Counted from the stretch's first letter, positions 44,301-53,500 are shown. The stretch: DNA of 64,000 nt from an uncultured Paenibacillaceae bacterium (GCA_946478845.1 CAMLDI010000008.1:47045-111044), one strand, 5' to 3'. Notes: generated from the sequence alone by a model not told the origin. Translations and numbers: made by a program.

Positions 44301-44496
44301 CTTTGGCGGAGGGGAAGGAAGTGAAGGACAGGCACCTCTTGCTGTTGTGGTAGCATTTGGACTAACTTTCTCAACATTAATTACCCTAATCCTTGTCCCA
44401 GTAGTGTATACTTTATTTGAGGACTGGTTACTGAAAAAGAAACTTCGTCGTATAGAAAAGAAACAGAAAAAAGGAACCCTTTTAGAAGAAAAATAA
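41365..44496 (+). CDS. swrC: RND-family efflux transporter, SwrC-like
   Basis: A 1043-aa AcrB-type pump with twelve membrane helices and two large extracytoplasmic loops. N-terminal RPVTIAMLMIAICLFGFVSLP, YPG/YEGAAPGEVE, the TM4 region GLTLGLGSLVDFAVVVLES and LMGYIMLIGIVVNNAIVLVDY are typical. The overall sequence resembles Bacillus SwrC (YerP), which confers surfactin resistance and supports swarming. GTG start with AAGGAGAG. The adaptor gene follows after 19 nt. The exported substrate is inferred only. Confidence 0.85.
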   Translation: MKIADLSVKRPVTIAMLMIAICLFGFVSLPMLKVDLLPELNLPVSVIVTNYEGAAPGEVEKRITKPIESVVGTVSNVETIQSVSTTGSSQVIVQFNWGTDMDQAALDLREKVDLISGTLPKEAGSPTVMKLDPNSTPIITLALSGQQDVVELKKTAEDLIKPRLERVAGVASVNITGGKERQVNLTVNPDKLKDKGISIEQIQQTLMSRNLSGSAGSLTQNGKNINIQINGEFETIDDLKKAPINLPGGGIVPLSDLVTVEDGFKTVTQNTYVNGKPSVGISIVKASGANTVSVSNEVFKEIESTKSLLPKEVQVSTILDNSIFIKDSINTVIQHAIEGALLAIVILYLFLHSFRSMVVVAIVIPISVISTFSLMYFTGQTINLISLAGLTLGLGSLVDFAVVVLESIFRKRQQGMKADLAAILGTKEVGTAVMASALAQIAVFLPIVFVKGLASELFAPLALTVVFSHIAALIAAITLVPMMSSKLLKGEIQNEEAILQSNKKTPVVWFQKQFHVVKEKYGQMISWSLQNRKKVVWSTVILLGVSVVLFFTPLVGKEFMPNMDQGDISIRVQLPEGSTLEQTEEVTSRVESILNKIPEKQFIYTSTGNTSALGSQSVAMDRASIQFKLVSKSERDRSTNEVVEEIRSKLKQVSGAQLTVNATDSTSTGGSAIDISITGEDLATLTDISDVVRQLVKEVEGTRNVTSSLETVTDEYQVKVNNLMAAQYGLTTNQIISAIRVAFDGQVVTQFRTGEDQINVRLQYPAEFRTNKNNLNDLVITAPTGAKVPVSMVAEVKKTPVPQQITRSNQAREVRITGDISERNLQLVTNDIQKKIEGLKLPDGYFVKLGGETEEMTESFASLGLAIILSILLVYMVMASQFESLFHPFIIMFSIPPTFIGVVIGLILTGQSLSVTALMGYIMLIGIVVNNAIVLVDYINTLRKEGMERNEAILKAGPVRLRPILMTTLTTVLAILPLAFGGGEGSEGQAPLAVVVAFGLTFSTLITLILVPVVYTLFEDWLLKKKLRRIEKKQKKGTLLEEK

Positions 44497-44515
44497 AGTA
44501 AGGGGGAGGAACTCC

Positions 44516-45904
44516 GTGGGTAATAAATGGATAGGAATTACTGTAGCCGGAATCGTATTAACTACGGCTGCAGTTGGGGGATATAGTTTAGCTAACAAGA
44601 GTTTAAAAATTACATCGGTAAGTACAATTCCTGTTTCTGTTGTATCTGCAACGAAAGGCTCCCTATCAAAAGGAGAGATGTTTTCAGGGGTAACGGATAC
44701 AGTACAAAAAGTGCCCCTGGCTCCAGCTGTTTCCGCAAAAATTACCAAAATTTATGTAAAAGTTGGGGACAAGGTTACGAAAGGCCAACCCTTATTCTCT
44801 GTAGATCCTTCCGCTATGCAGCAAATGGTTAATCAGGCGAAAGCAGGATTGGATGCAGCCAGGGCGAATCTGGCACAAGTTTTAAAACAACAGGAAGCAA
44901 TGAACAACCAGAATCAACAACAGTCACAAGCTCAGGTGAATGCAGAATACCAGGCAAAAGTAAAAGCAAGGGAAGATGCCATTGCTCGCAAAAATGCCAA
45001 TGAGAAAGCTCTCCAACAGGCTGCAGCCAATCTGGATCAGGCACAAAAAAAATATGATGAGGCACGAAATAATTATGAGGTAATGAAAAATCTCCATGCC
45101 AATGGTTCTGTACCAGAGGAATATGTTGAACAAAGTTTTCAAGAAATGAATAATGCTGAAGATGAATTGAATGCTGCAAAGCAAGAGTATAATCGGTTGA
45201 AGCAAGAACAATCTCAAATTGTCATTCCGCCAATGCCTAGCAAACCAGGAACAGTCAATACCCCTGATGTTTCTCACCCTGCAGTTGAAGCGGCGAGAAA
45301 GCAAGTAGCCCAGGCAGAATATATGTATCAACAGGTAGTAGCCGGTGCCCAACCTGTGATTTATGCACCAATGTCTGGTACGGTAGAAGCCATTAATGGT
45401 GCTGTAGGAAAAATGGCAAGCAATCGCCAGGTTTTCATGGTTCTAGGGAATGTACAGGGATTAAGAGTGGTTATGAATGTTCCTGAATCGGTAATTGATC
45501 AATTCCAAAATAATCAGAAAGTGGATATCCTTATCCCATCCACAGATACTCGAATGAGTGGGATTGTCCAAACTATTCATGATGTTGATCCAAAAACAAA
45601 AAATTGCATGGTGGAAATTTCATTGCCTCAGACCAATGGATTAAAAGCAGGACAAGTAGCACAAATCAACGTCCTTCCTGAAGATGCAAAACAAGGGATT
45701 GTCATTCCAATTGCATCCTTATTAAGTGAAAGCCAGAAGAATTATGTTTATATTGCCAGTGGCGACAAAGCAATTAAGAAATATGTCACGGTGATTGAGC
45801 GAGACAGTACAAATGCAATTATTACTGGTGTAAATGAAGGAGATAAGATTATTATTAAAGGGCTATCTCTTGTCAATGAGAATGTAAAGATTTCCATTAA
45901 ATAA
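44516..45904 (+). CDS. HlyD/RND-type membrane fusion (adaptor) protein
   Basis: A 462-aa protein anchored by an N-terminal membrane helix (about 5-24). The lipoyl-like halves are AKITKIYVKVGDKVTKGQPLF and VIYAPMSGTVEAINGAVGK; between them lies a long coiled coil (about 100-240) rich in A, Q, E and N. The C-terminal barrel contains VPESVIDQFQNNQKVDILIPS. GTG start with GGGGGAGG. It partners the RND pump; a separate adaptor is notable because SwrC-type pumps in Firmicutes are often encoded alone. Confidence 0.85.
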   Translation: MGNKWIGITVAGIVLTTAAVGGYSLANKSLKITSVSTIPVSVVSATKGSLSKGEMFSGVTDTVQKVPLAPAVSAKITKIYVKVGDKVTKGQPLFSVDPSAMQQMVNQAKAGLDAARANLAQVLKQQEAMNNQNQQQSQAQVNAEYQAKVKAREDAIARKNANEKALQQAAANLDQAQKKYDEARNNYEVMKNLHANGSVPEEYVEQSFQEMNNAEDELNAAKQEYNRLKQEQSQIVIPPMPSKPGTVNTPDVSHPAVEAARKQVAQAEYMYQQVVAGAQPVIYAPMSGTVEAINGAVGKMASNRQVFMVLGNVQGLRVVMNVPESVIDQFQNNQKVDILIPSTDTRMSGIVQTIHDVDPKTKNCMVEISLPQTNGLKAGQVAQINVLPEDAKQGIVIPIASLLSESQKNYVYIASGDKAIKKYVTVIERDSTNAIITGVNEGDKIIIKGLSLVNENVKISIK

Positions 45905-45968
45905 CAGGTTTATTTTTAATGCATTCAGAACATCCTGTGAGTGGAATAGAAACAGGAGGAATGCATGG

Positions 45969-46331
45969 ATGAATAAAAAAATGAATGTGATTTTATTGGC
46001 TATTTTTATCTTTACTATTTTTACCGGGGCAGTCCTTCCTTTCAATGCCAGTACTCACGTAGCTGCCCATGCCCCTGGTTTTGAAGTGGAGCATTCTGTA
46101 GAAGGCCATGATTTAGATTTGTATTTTACGGTAAAAAATTTTGCCTTATCCCCTGATCATGGATGGGTTGTTCTTTCCCTAGATGGGGGCAATCCTATAA
46201 AAGTGTTTACCAAACAGAAACGTTTATCAGGTTTAAGATCGGGAAAACATCGGGTGAAAGCCTATTTACAGGGAAAAGAAAAAGGAGCGTTAACCAGCTC
46301 CCCCATTGAATTTGACGTTAATATTCCTTAA
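45969..46331 (+). CDS. Small secreted protein of unknown function
   Basis: A 120-aa protein with an N-terminal signal peptide (hydrophobic about 6-24, cleavage near 30). The mature part is beta-rich: EHSVEGHDLDLYFTVKNFALSP, GWVVLSLDGGNPIKVFTKQ, SGLRSGKHRVKAYLQGKE and a final SPIEFDVNIP. This looks like an immunoglobulin-like fold, but no family is recognised. It is 64 nt downstream of the adaptor gene with its own AGGAGG, possibly in the RND operon. Confidence 0.5.
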   Translation: MNKKMNVILLAIFIFTIFTGAVLPFNASTHVAAHAPGFEVEHSVEGHDLDLYFTVKNFALSPDHGWVVLSLDGGNPIKVFTKQKRLSGLRSGKHRVKAYLQGKEKGALTSSPIEFDVNIP

Positions 46332-46458
46332 TTGATTAGTACAGGCAGGCACGATTTTACCATTGTGTCTGCCTTCTTCTATTTCTCCTTTCATTGACAT
46401 AAATTTGTATAAGCCGGATGCACGGCAGCAAGGAAGAAGGAGTAGAAGAGGTGAAAAA

Positions 46459-47388
46459 ATGAAATCTTCGGCACAGACCAGGGTCAATCAAATTAAAGTT
46501 GTATTTAATAATGAAGAAGTTCAGAAGGGTGTTCCTATTAAACAGGTTCCTACTAAGATGAATCAAAAACATAAAATGGAAAAAGAATTGAGTGCCATGA
46601 AAGAATTAGATAAGCTAGTTGGGCTTGAAAAATTAAAGAAGTTAATTTATGAACTCTATGCTTTTCTTATGATTCGCAAATTGAGAGAAGAAAAAGGGTT
46701 AGTTAACTCTTCCCATATGTTTCATATGATTTTTAAGGGGAACCCGGGTACAGGAAAAACAACGGTGGCAAGGATTTTTGGTAAACTGTTTAAAGAAATG
46801 GGAATGCTAGAAAAAGGACATCTTGTAGAAGTAGAACGGGCTGATTTAGTGGGGGAATACATCGGCCATACCGCAGCGAAAACAAGGGAGATTATTCGTA
46901 AAGCCATTGGCGGTGTCCTTTTTGTGGATGAGGCGTATTCTTTAATCAGGGGCGGAGAAAAAGATTTTGGCAAGGAATGTATCGATACCTTAATAAAAAG
47001 TTTAGAAGATAACCGGAATCAGTTAATCGTAATTTTAGCAGGGTACAATGAGGAAATGGATCGCTTTCTTGCGTCCAATCCAGGCCTTCCCTCTCGCTTT
47101 CCCATTAATATTGAGTTTGAAGATTATTCCATACAGGAATTAAGTGATATTGCAGATGCCATGTGCCAGGAACAAGCCTATACATTAAACCCGGATGCGA
47201 AATTTATTCTTCGCCGCAATATAGAAAAAGAAATAAGAGAAGGAATTACTTTGTTTAGTAATGCTCGTTTTGTGCGCAATTTAATTGAAAAAGCGATTCG
47301 GCGCCAGGCCATACGTTTATTGGAAAGCCCAGGGTTACAAGATTATAGCCGGGATAAACTTATGGAGTTAAAAGAGGAAGATTTTTAA
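46459..47388 (+). CDS. spoVK: SpoVK-like AAA ATPase (CbxX/CfqX family)
   Basis: ATG at 46459 has AGAGGTGA and gives 309 aa. The AAA domain carries Walker A KGNPGTGKTTVARIFGKLF near residue 94, VLFVDEAYSLIRGG (Walker B) and NPGLPSRFP (arginine finger region). The N-terminus, MKELDKLVGLEKLKKLIYEL, is typical of CbxX/SpoVK. In Bacillus subtilis spoVK is a mother-cell sporulation gene beside ynbA (hflX) and ynbB, the same context as here. The start is within the leader of the previous transcript; no clear SigE promoter was found. Confidence 0.88.
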   Translation: MKSSAQTRVNQIKVVFNNEEVQKGVPIKQVPTKMNQKHKMEKELSAMKELDKLVGLEKLKKLIYELYAFLMIRKLREEKGLVNSSHMFHMIFKGNPGTGKTTVARIFGKLFKEMGMLEKGHLVEVERADLVGEYIGHTAAKTREIIRKAIGGVLFVDEAYSLIRGGEKDFGKECIDTLIKSLEDNRNQLIVILAGYNEEMDRFLASNPGLPSRFPINIEFEDYSIQELSDIADAMCQEQAYTLNPDAKFILRRNIEKEIREGITLFSNARFVRNLIEKAIRRQAIRLLESPGLQDYSRDKLMELKEEDF

Positions 47389-47462
47389 TTTTTATACACA
47401 AAAAACGTCGTCATTCGACAAATTATCTGGTAAGATATTGGAATGTATAGGAGGCGGTATTT

Positions 47463-48728
47463 ATCGAACAGATTAACGACGCTACGGTTGAAAAAGCGAT
47501 TCTAGTGGGTTGTTACCAGAAAAATGGTGAACGGCGTCATTTTGATTTATCCATGACTGAATTAAAAGAACTGGCACGAACGGCAGGAGCAGAAGTTCTA
47601 ACTACGTTGATTCAGGGAAAGGATCAAACCGATAATCGCTGGTATATAGGAAAAGGGAAAGTTGAAGAATTAAATGCTTTGGTGGGAGAACTTGGGGCTC
47701 ATCTGGTTATTTTTAATGATGAATTATCTCCTATCCAGATCAGGAATTTAGAAGAAAAATTAGATTGCCGCATTGTGGACCGAACTCAACTAATTTTAGA
47801 TATTTTCGCTTCCCGTGCTCGTTCCAAAGAAGGAAAACTACAGGTTGAATTGGCGCAACTGGAATATCAACTCCCTCGTTTGTCGGGAAAAGGGGCTGAA
47901 ATGTCCCGTCTTGGTGCTGGCATCGGAACCAGGGGTCCGGGGGAAACCCGCTTAGAAACCGACCGAAGGCACATTCGGAGAAGGATTGGGGAAATTAAAG
48001 GACATTTGCAGGAAGTGAAACGGCATCGGAAATTGTTGCGTGAACGGAGAAAGAAAAACGAAGCCTTTCAAGTGGCTCTGGTAGGGTATACGAATGCAGG
48101 GAAGTCGACCATTCTTAATCGCTTATCTGCTGCTGATGCCTTTGCAGAGGATAAATTATTTGCAACCTTAGATCCTTTATCCCGGAGAGTTGAATTGCCA
48201 GGTGGGCAAACTATGATTATTACAGATACCGTTGGATTTATTCAGGATTTGCCCCATCATCTTATTGCCGCATTTCGTTCTACCCTTGAAGAAGCTTTAG
48301 AGGCTGATCTAATCCTTCATGTAGTGGATGCATCCAATCAGGAGTATTCCATTCATATGGAGGTGGTAGAAGAAATTTTAGAACAACTTGAGGCTGTAAC
48401 TATACCCCGGATTACTGTGTTTAATAAGATGGATCTGGTGCAAGAAAAACCTGTAGCCAGTGTAACTTCACCTATTATCTATATCTCTGCTAATCACAAG
48501 GAAGATGTAGATCGGCTATTGCATGAAATTGAAAAGGAAAGAGTCCGTTTATTCCAGGGATACAGGTTACGCATTCCTACCATGAGAGGGGATTTATACG
48601 CCTCTATTCATCGGGAAGCCCAAATTAATAAGGAAGCCCTCTCAGAAGATGGGCTTTTTTATGAAATGGATGTAAGGTGTAAAGAACTTAATAAAATTAA
48701 TCCAGAATTAAACCAGTATTTGCAGTAA
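47463..48728 (+). CDS. hflX: HflX-type ribosome-associated GTPase, possible ATC start
   Basis: HflX splits stalled or stressed ribosomes. The N-terminal domain has [11 protein letters not shown] and [19 protein letters not shown], the linker [19 protein letters not shown], and the G domain [26 protein letters not shown] and FNKMDLV. The first ATG/GTG (GTG 47505) would remove the first beta strand (VEKAILVGC). A GGAGG at 47450-47454 points instead to ATC at 47463, which is in frame and gives 421 aa. The in-frame stop TAG is at 47448. ynbB follows after 18 nt. Confidence 0.88.
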   Translation: MEQINDATVEKAILVGCYQKNGERRHFDLSMTELKELARTAGAEVLTTLIQGKDQTDNRWYIGKGKVEELNALVGELGAHLVIFNDELSPIQIRNLEEKLDCRIVDRTQLILDIFASRARSKEGKLQVELAQLEYQLPRLSGKGAEMSRLGAGIGTRGPGETRLETDRRHIRRRIGEIKGHLQEVKRHRKLLRERRKKNEAFQVALVGYTNAGKSTILNRLSAADAFAEDKLFATLDPLSRRVELPGGQTMIITDTVGFIQDLPHHLIAAFRSTLEEALEADLILHVVDASNQEYSIHMEVVEEILEQLEAVTIPRITVFNKMDLVQEKPVASVTSPIIYISANHKEDVDRLLHEIEKERVRLFQGYRLRIPTMRGDLYASIHREAQINKEALSEDGLFYEMDVRCKELNKINPELNQYLQ

Positions 48729-48746
48729 AGAGGGAGACGTAAAACA

Positions 48747-50018
48747 ATGTTTCAGCATTTAAAACATGGGGATGAACTAAAGCCCTATGTGCAGGATATA
48801 GAACAAATGATTGAACCTCGCCTGAAAATGATCGATAAAATGGCGGAATTAAACCAATTTAAAGTATTGCGCGCTTTTCAAAATAATAAAGTGAGCGATT
48901 TTCATTTTAATCCGTCAACAGGTTATGGTTATAATGATACTGGCAGGGAAATCCTCGAGAAAATCTACGCAGATGTTTTTGGGGGAGAAGCTGCGTTAGT
49001 AAGAAACCAGATTATAAGCGGAACCCATGCAATTGCCATTAGTTTATTTGGGTTATTGCGTCCTGGCGATGAGTTAATGTACATAACTGGTGCCCCTTAC
49101 GATACCCTTGAAGAAGTCATAGGGGTTCGGGGTAACGGAAAAGGATCGTTAAAAGATTACGGCATCCATTATCAAAAGATACCTTTATTGGAAAACGGTG
49201 ATATTGATCGGGAGGGGATTGCCCAAAAAATCAATTCCCGTACCAAAGTGATCGGAATTCAACGTTCTCGTGGATATGCTGACCGTCCTTCGTTTTCTAT
49301 TGCAAAAATTAAAGAAATGGTGCAATATGTTAAAGGTCTACGTCCTGACGTTATCGTTTTCGCTGATAACTGTTATGGGGAATTTACGGAGGAATTGGAG
49401 CCCATCGAAGTGGGTGTGGACCTTATGGCTGGCTCACTTATTAAAAACCCAGGTGGCGGATTAGTAAAATCAGGGGGCTATATCGTTGGGAAAGAGGAAC
49501 TGGTACAATTGGCAGCCTATCGCATGACGGCTCCTGGCATTGGTGGAGAAGCAGGAGCTTCCCTGGATACATTACGAGATATGTTTATGGGATTTTTTCT
49601 GGCACCCCATGTGGTTGGTGAGGCATTAAAAGGTGCTGTATTTACGGCTGCTTTATTGGAGAAACTAGGATTTGTTTCCACCCCTCGTTGGGATGAACAT
49701 CGTACAGATTTAATCCAGTCTGTTGAGTTTGGCACTGCAGAAGGCCTAATTGCTTTCTGTCAGGGTGTACAAAAAGCAGCACCTGTTGATTCCCATGCCG
49801 TTCCATTGCCCAGTCCAATGCCAGGATATGCAGATCCTGTAATTATGGCGGCTGGTACTTTTATTCAAGGATCCAGTATTGAATTTTCAGCAGATGGTCC
49901 AATCCGTCCCCCTTATTTAGGTTTTGTACAGGGTGGATTAACAGCATCCCATGTAAAAATTGGTGTACTGACTGCTGTCCAGGAAATGGTAGAAAAAAAC
50001 ATGTGTAAACTTTCCTAA
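48747..50018 (+). CDS. ynbB: YnbB-type PLP enzyme (methionine gamma-lyase/aluminium-resistance family)
   Basis: A fold-type I PLP protein of 423 aa. The family motifs are present: FHFNPSTGYGYNDTGREILE, RNQIISGTHAIAISLFGLLRPGDE, DNCYGEFTEELEP and GSLIKNPGGGLVKSGGYI, the last with the cofactor lysine. Family names (methionine gamma-lyase, aluminium resistance) are historical and the substrate is uncertain. The location hflX-ynbB-glnR matches Bacillus. Its 3' end contains the GlnR operator. Confidence 0.88.
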   Translation: MFQHLKHGDELKPYVQDIEQMIEPRLKMIDKMAELNQFKVLRAFQNNKVSDFHFNPSTGYGYNDTGREILEKIYADVFGGEAALVRNQIISGTHAIAISLFGLLRPGDELMYITGAPYDTLEEVIGVRGNGKGSLKDYGIHYQKIPLLENGDIDREGIAQKINSRTKVIGIQRSRGYADRPSFSIAKIKEMVQYVKGLRPDVIVFADNCYGEFTEELEPIEVGVDLMAGSLIKNPGGGLVKSGGYIVGKEELVQLAAYRMTAPGIGGEAGASLDTLRDMFMGFFLAPHVVGEALKGAVFTAALLEKLGFVSTPRWDEHRTDLIQSVEFGTAEGLIAFCQGVQKAAPVDSHAVPLPSPMPGYADPVIMAAGTFIQGSSIEFSADGPIRPPYLGFVQGGLTASHVKIGVLTAVQEMVEKNMCKLS

Positions 50019-50053
50019 CATGTATTGACGAGAAAAGATGACATGTGTAAAAT
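50004..50053 (+). promoter_or_regulatory. glnRA promoter with GlnR box
   Basis: TGTAAACTTTCCTAACA at 50004-50020 is a perfect TGTnA-N7-TnACA GlnR/TnrA site, overlapping the ynbB stop. It is directly followed by TTGACG (50025-50030), a 17-nt spacer and TAAAAT (50048-50053). Confidence 0.85.
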
Positions 50054-50093
50054 AAAATCTGTAAAGATGGTTCAGAGAGGAGGATGAGAAAGA

Positions 50094-50504
50094 ATGGGTG
50101 ATGAACTTCGTCGGAATATGGCATTGTTTCCAATGGGAATTGTCATGCAGTTAACTGATTTAACCGCACGTCAAATTCGTTACTATGAACAACAAAAACT
50201 CATTCATCCTGCGAGAACCAAAGGAAACCAACGGCTTTTTTCTTTTAATGATGTAGATCAACTTCTTGAAATCAAATCTTTATTAGAAAAAGGTTTGAAT
50301 ATTGCAGGAATTAAGCAAGTCATTGAAATGAAGAAAGTGTCTAAACCGGTAGAAATGACGGTAATGAATGAGCAAACTGAACAAAAGAGAAAAGAACTTT
50401 CAGACCGAGAGCTTCGCAAACTTTTAAAACAGCAAATCATTCATGGTCCAAAACCGGGTCAAGACCCCCTTATAAGAGGAGAACTTTCAAGATTCTTCCA
50501 TTAA
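50094..50504 (+). CDS. glnR: GlnR, MerR-family nitrogen regulator
   Basis: GlnR represses glnRA and other nitrogen genes when activated by feedback-inhibited glutamine synthetase. The 136-aa protein has the MerR HTH (MGIVMQLTDLTARQIRYYEQQ, then NQRLFSFNDVDQLLEIKSLL), and the C-terminal tail ends RGELSRFFH, the conserved autoinhibitory region that senses glutamine synthetase. GAGGAGG precedes the ATG. glnA follows after 46 nt. Confidence 0.95.
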   Translation: MGDELRRNMALFPMGIVMQLTDLTARQIRYYEQQKLIHPARTKGNQRLFSFNDVDQLLEIKSLLEKGLNIAGIKQVIEMKKVSKPVEMTVMNEQTEQKRKELSDRELRKLLKQQIIHGPKPGQDPLIRGELSRFFH

Positions 50505-50550
50505 TTATACGTATTCATTAAAGTTGGAGAAACATTAGGAGGTTTTTTTA

Positions 50551-51882
50551 ATGTCAAAGTTTACTAAAGACGATATTCGTCGCATGGTGCAAGAAGAAAA
50601 CGTTAATTACATCCGTCTTCAATTCACTGATTTACTTGGTGTAATTAAAAACGTTGAGATTCCAGTAAGCCAGCTTGAAAAAGCTTTAGATAATAAATGT
50701 ATGTTCGATGGATCTTCTATCGAAGGGTTCGTTCGCATTGAAGAATCTGATATGTACCTTTATCCAGATCTTGATACTTTCGTAATCTATCCATGGAGTA
50801 CTGAATACGGCAAAGTATGTCGCTTTATTTGCGATGTTTACACTCCAGAAGGCCAACCATTTATGGGTGACCCACGCCAAATCTTGAAAGCAGCTTTAAA
50901 AGATGCTGAAGAACTTGGCTTCTCTTCCTTCAATCTTGGACCGGAGCCTGAATTCTTCCTTTTCAAATTGGATGAAAACAACGAACCATCTACTGACTTA
51001 AATGACCAGGGTGGATACTTCGACTTTGCTCCTCTGGACCTTGGGGAAAACTGCCGTCGTGATATCGTGTTAACTCTTGAGCAAATGGGATTTGAAGTTG
51101 AAGCTTCTCACCATGAAGTAGCTCCTGGCCAACACGAAATCGACTTTAAATATGCTAACGCTGTTCAAGCAGCTGACCAAATCCAAACTTTCAAATTAGT
51201 TGTTAAAACCATTGCTCGTAAACATGGTCTTCATGCAACCTTCATGCCAAAACCATTATTCGGTATCAATGGATCCGGTATGCACTGTAACCTTTCCCTC
51301 TTCAGAGGAAACGAAAATGCATTCCTTGATACAACAGCTGAATTACAATTAAGCCAAACTGCTCGATCTTTCATTGCTGGGATTTTAAAACATGCTCGCG
51401 CATTTGCAGCAATCACTAACCCAACAGTAAACTCTTACAAACGCCTTGTACCTGGTTACGAAGCTCCTTGCTATGTAGCATGGTCTGCTAAAAACAGAAG
51501 TCCATTAATCCGTATTCCTGCAGCTCGTGGCTTAAGTACTCGTGTTGAAGTTCGTAATCCAGACCCATCTGCTAACCCATACCTTGCTCTTGCTGTTCTT
51601 CTTGCATCTGGTCTTGATGGGGTTCGCAACAACCTTACACCACCAGCTCCAACTGATCGTAACATCTATGTAATGGATGAAAACGAACGCCATGAAGAAG
51701 GTATCGATAGTTTACCAGCTACTTTGAAAGAAGCTATTGAAAACTTGAAAAATGATGAAGTTGTTTCTGCAGCTCTTGGTGAACACATTCTTGACCGTTT
51801 TGTAGAAGCAAAAGAAATCGAATGGGATATGTTCCGTACCGCTGTACATCCTTGGGAACGTGAACAATACTTAAACTACTAA
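50551..51882 (+). CDS. glnA: Glutamine synthetase type I-alpha
   Basis: The enzyme makes glutamine from glutamate and ammonia and transmits nitrogen status to GlnR. The 443-aa sequence has [22 protein letters not shown], the ATP-binding [12 protein letters not shown] region, and [13 protein letters not shown], with no adenylylation-site insertion, as expected for the Bacillus GSI-alpha type. AGGAGGT precedes the ATG. The codon choice looks biased, as for a highly expressed gene. A strong terminator follows. Confidence 0.97.
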   Translation: MSKFTKDDIRRMVQEENVNYIRLQFTDLLGVIKNVEIPVSQLEKALDNKCMFDGSSIEGFVRIEESDMYLYPDLDTFVIYPWSTEYGKVCRFICDVYTPEGQPFMGDPRQILKAALKDAEELGFSSFNLGPEPEFFLFKLDENNEPSTDLNDQGGYFDFAPLDLGENCRRDIVLTLEQMGFEVEASHHEVAPGQHEIDFKYANAVQAADQIQTFKLVVKTIARKHGLHATFMPKPLFGINGSGMHCNLSLFRGNENAFLDTTAELQLSQTARSFIAGILKHARAFAAITNPTVNSYKRLVPGYEAPCYVAWSAKNRSPLIRIPAARGLSTRVEVRNPDPSANPYLALAVLLASGLDGVRNNLTPPAPTDRNIYVMDENERHEEGIDSLPATLKEAIENLKNDEVVSAALGEHILDRFVEAKEIEWDMFRTAVHPWEREQYLNY

Positions 51883-51901
51883 TTATAGCTTTTAGCTATT
51901 C

Positions 51902-51938
51902 AAAAAGAGCGCAACGTATGTTGCGCTCTTTTTGTGTT
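51902..51938 (+). terminator. Terminator after glnA
   Basis: A perfect 14-bp stem, AAAAAGAGCGCAAC with GTTGCGCTCTTTTT around GTAT. Confidence 0.92.
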
Positions 51939-52025
51939 TAAACTGAGAAGATTAAACTCATAAATTTTGCAACTCCCTTAAGGTTGAATACGTAAATTAA
52001 TACTAAGGAAAAAGGAGGAAAATAC

Positions 52026-52529
52026 ATGGTTGTTTTTTTGTGGATTTTAATTAGTGTTTTATTCCTGCTAAGTATTGTAGGCGTGTTTGTTCCAGTCATT
52101 CCAGACGCTATTCTCATGTGGGTTGCTTTTCTTATCTACCAATTTGGCATTGCCGGGCCTGGTGAGGGATTGGGTTGGATTTTCTGGATATCTATGACCA
52201 TCTTAACTGCATTGTTGTTTCTGGCAGACATCCTGTCCAATATTTATTTCGTTAAAAAGTATGGGGGAGATAAATGGTCTGCTGGTGCGGCGGTTGTTGG
52301 GCTTTTATTGGGAACCGTGTTATTAAGTGCCTTTGTTGGACCTTTTTCAATTATTGTTGGACCTTTTCTCGCTGTACTTCTTTTAGAATTGATGCGTTCA
52401 AGGGAAAAGGGAGAGGCATTGCAAATTGCTTTTGGAACCTTATTAGGATTCCTGGGAAGCGGTTTTGTAAAAATCGGAGTGATTATTATTATGATCATTT
52501 GGTTTGTTGTACAGGTGAATATGGGTTAG
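52026..52529 (+). CDS. DUF456 membrane protein (YqgC-like)
   Basis: A 167-aa protein with five hydrophobic stretches covering most of its length. VGVFVPVIPDAILMWVAFLIYQF and the DILSNIYFVKKYGGDKWSAGAA segment with the following GLLLGTVLL are typical of DUF456. AAGGAGGA precedes the ATG at 52026. It is a single-gene unit; function is unknown. Confidence 0.8.
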   Translation: MVVFLWILISVLFLLSIVGVFVPVIPDAILMWVAFLIYQFGIAGPGEGLGWIFWISMTILTALLFLADILSNIYFVKKYGGDKWSAGAAVVGLLLGTVLLSAFVGPFSIIVGPFLAVLLLELMRSREKGEALQIAFGTLLGFLGSGFVKIGVIIIMIIWFVVQVNMG

Positions 52530-52590
52530 TTTTTGGTATTATATAAAGAAAACCCCGTACGATCGAGATGAATAACTAAAGCACAAAACA

Positions 52591-52620
52591 AAAAGCCCCG
52601 TTTAATGGGGCTTTTACTAT
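52591..52620. terminator. Bidirectional terminator between DUF456 gene and lexA
   Basis: AAAAGCCCC (52591-52599) pairs with GGGGCTTTT (52607-52615) and has T-runs on both strands. Confidence 0.85.
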
Positions 52621-52626
52621 TAAATT

Positions 52627-53253
52627 TTAATGCAAATTCCGATAAACGCCAATCACTTTGCCAAGAATGGTTACATTGGGTAAGAGGATGGGGTCCATGG
52701 TTGGATTTTCTGGTTGAAGGCGGAAGTAATTTTTTTCCTTAAAGAAACGTTTTACTGTAGCTTCATCCTCTTCGGTCATAGCTACCACAATATCCCCGTT
52801 ATTTGCAACTTGCTGTTGCCGTACAATAACATAATCTCCATCAAGGATTCCTGCATCAATCATACTTTCTCCGACAACTCTTAACATATAAACTGTATCG
52901 CTGCCTACCTTGCTTTCAGGCATGACAAAATATTCTTCTACATTTTCAATAGCTGTAATGGGTAAACCAGCAGTAACCTTACCCACAACAGGAATCCGAA
53001 CCGTGCTAATTTCTTCTGTATCATTCACTTGATTCTCATCAAGAATCTCAATGGCCCGGGGCTTAGTAGGATCTCTGCGAAGAAGCCCTTTTTTCTCCAG
53101 GCGGGCCAGGTGGCCATGGACTGTAGAACTTGAAGCCAACCCCACTGCTTCTCCAATTTCACGAACGGAGGGTGGGTATCCTTTTTGTTTGACTTCTTTC
53201 TTAATATATTCAAGAATTGCCTGCTGCCGTCCAGAAAGCTTGGGCATTGTCAT
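52627..53253 (-). CDS. lexA: LexA, SOS repressor
   Basis: LexA represses SOS genes and cleaves itself when RecA filaments form. The winged HTH is at about 1-70 ([20 protein letters not shown]). The cleavage bond is A95-G96 in [11 protein letters not shown]; the catalytic serine is S130 ([10 protein letters not shown]) and the lysine is K168 (EATVKRFF). The length of 208 aa is normal. ATG 53253 or 53247 could start it. It is divergent from yneA with three LexA boxes between. Confidence 0.96.
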   Translation of the reverse strand: MTMPKLSGRQQAILEYIKKEVKQKGYPPSVREIGEAVGLASSSTVHGHLARLEKKGLLRRDPTKPRAIEILDENQVNDTEEISTVRIPVVGKVTAGLPITAIENVEEYFVMPESKVGSDTVYMLRVVGESMIDAGILDGDYVIVRQQQVANNGDIVVAMTEEDEATVKRFFKEKNYFRLQPENPTMDPILLPNVTILGKVIGVYRNLH

Positions 53254-53288
53254 TTCACATCCATTCTTCCAAAAATTACTTCCTTTAT

Positions 53289-53327
53289 ATTATAACAGGA
53301 ACCCTTCATAAATACAAACATAAGTTC
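53289..53327 (-). promoter_or_regulatory. lexA promoter with SOS box
   Basis: On the minus strand TTGTAT (53317-53312), a 17-nt spacer and TATAAT (53294-53289). AAACATAAGTTC at 53316-53327, one mismatch from GAACnnnnGTTC, overlaps the -35, consistent with autorepression. Confidence 0.75.
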
Positions 53328-53338
53328 TCAGATTTTCA

Positions 53339-53386
53339 TTGACAGAAACGGATGTTCCCAATACAATAGAAGAGAACAATTGTTCT
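53339..53386 (+). promoter_or_regulatory. yneA promoter with two SOS boxes
   Basis: TTGACA (53339-53344), a 17-nt spacer and TACAAT (53362-53367). AAACGGATGTTC at 53346-53357 lies in the spacer and the perfect palindrome AGAACAATTGTTCT at 53373-53386 lies at the start point. Confidence 0.85.
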
Positions 53387-53500
53387 TATTTCGATTCTGC
53401 AGATAAGAATAGTCTATTTATAAATGGACAGGCATAGGATAATACCAAGTTACGTATGACTAAAGGATCTACTATGATAAGGAAAAGCGGGGGAGCTAGG

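Noticed and set aside
50027..50043. Second GlnR box in the glnRA promoter
   Set aside because: Only the TGACA half fits; the left half has three mismatches.
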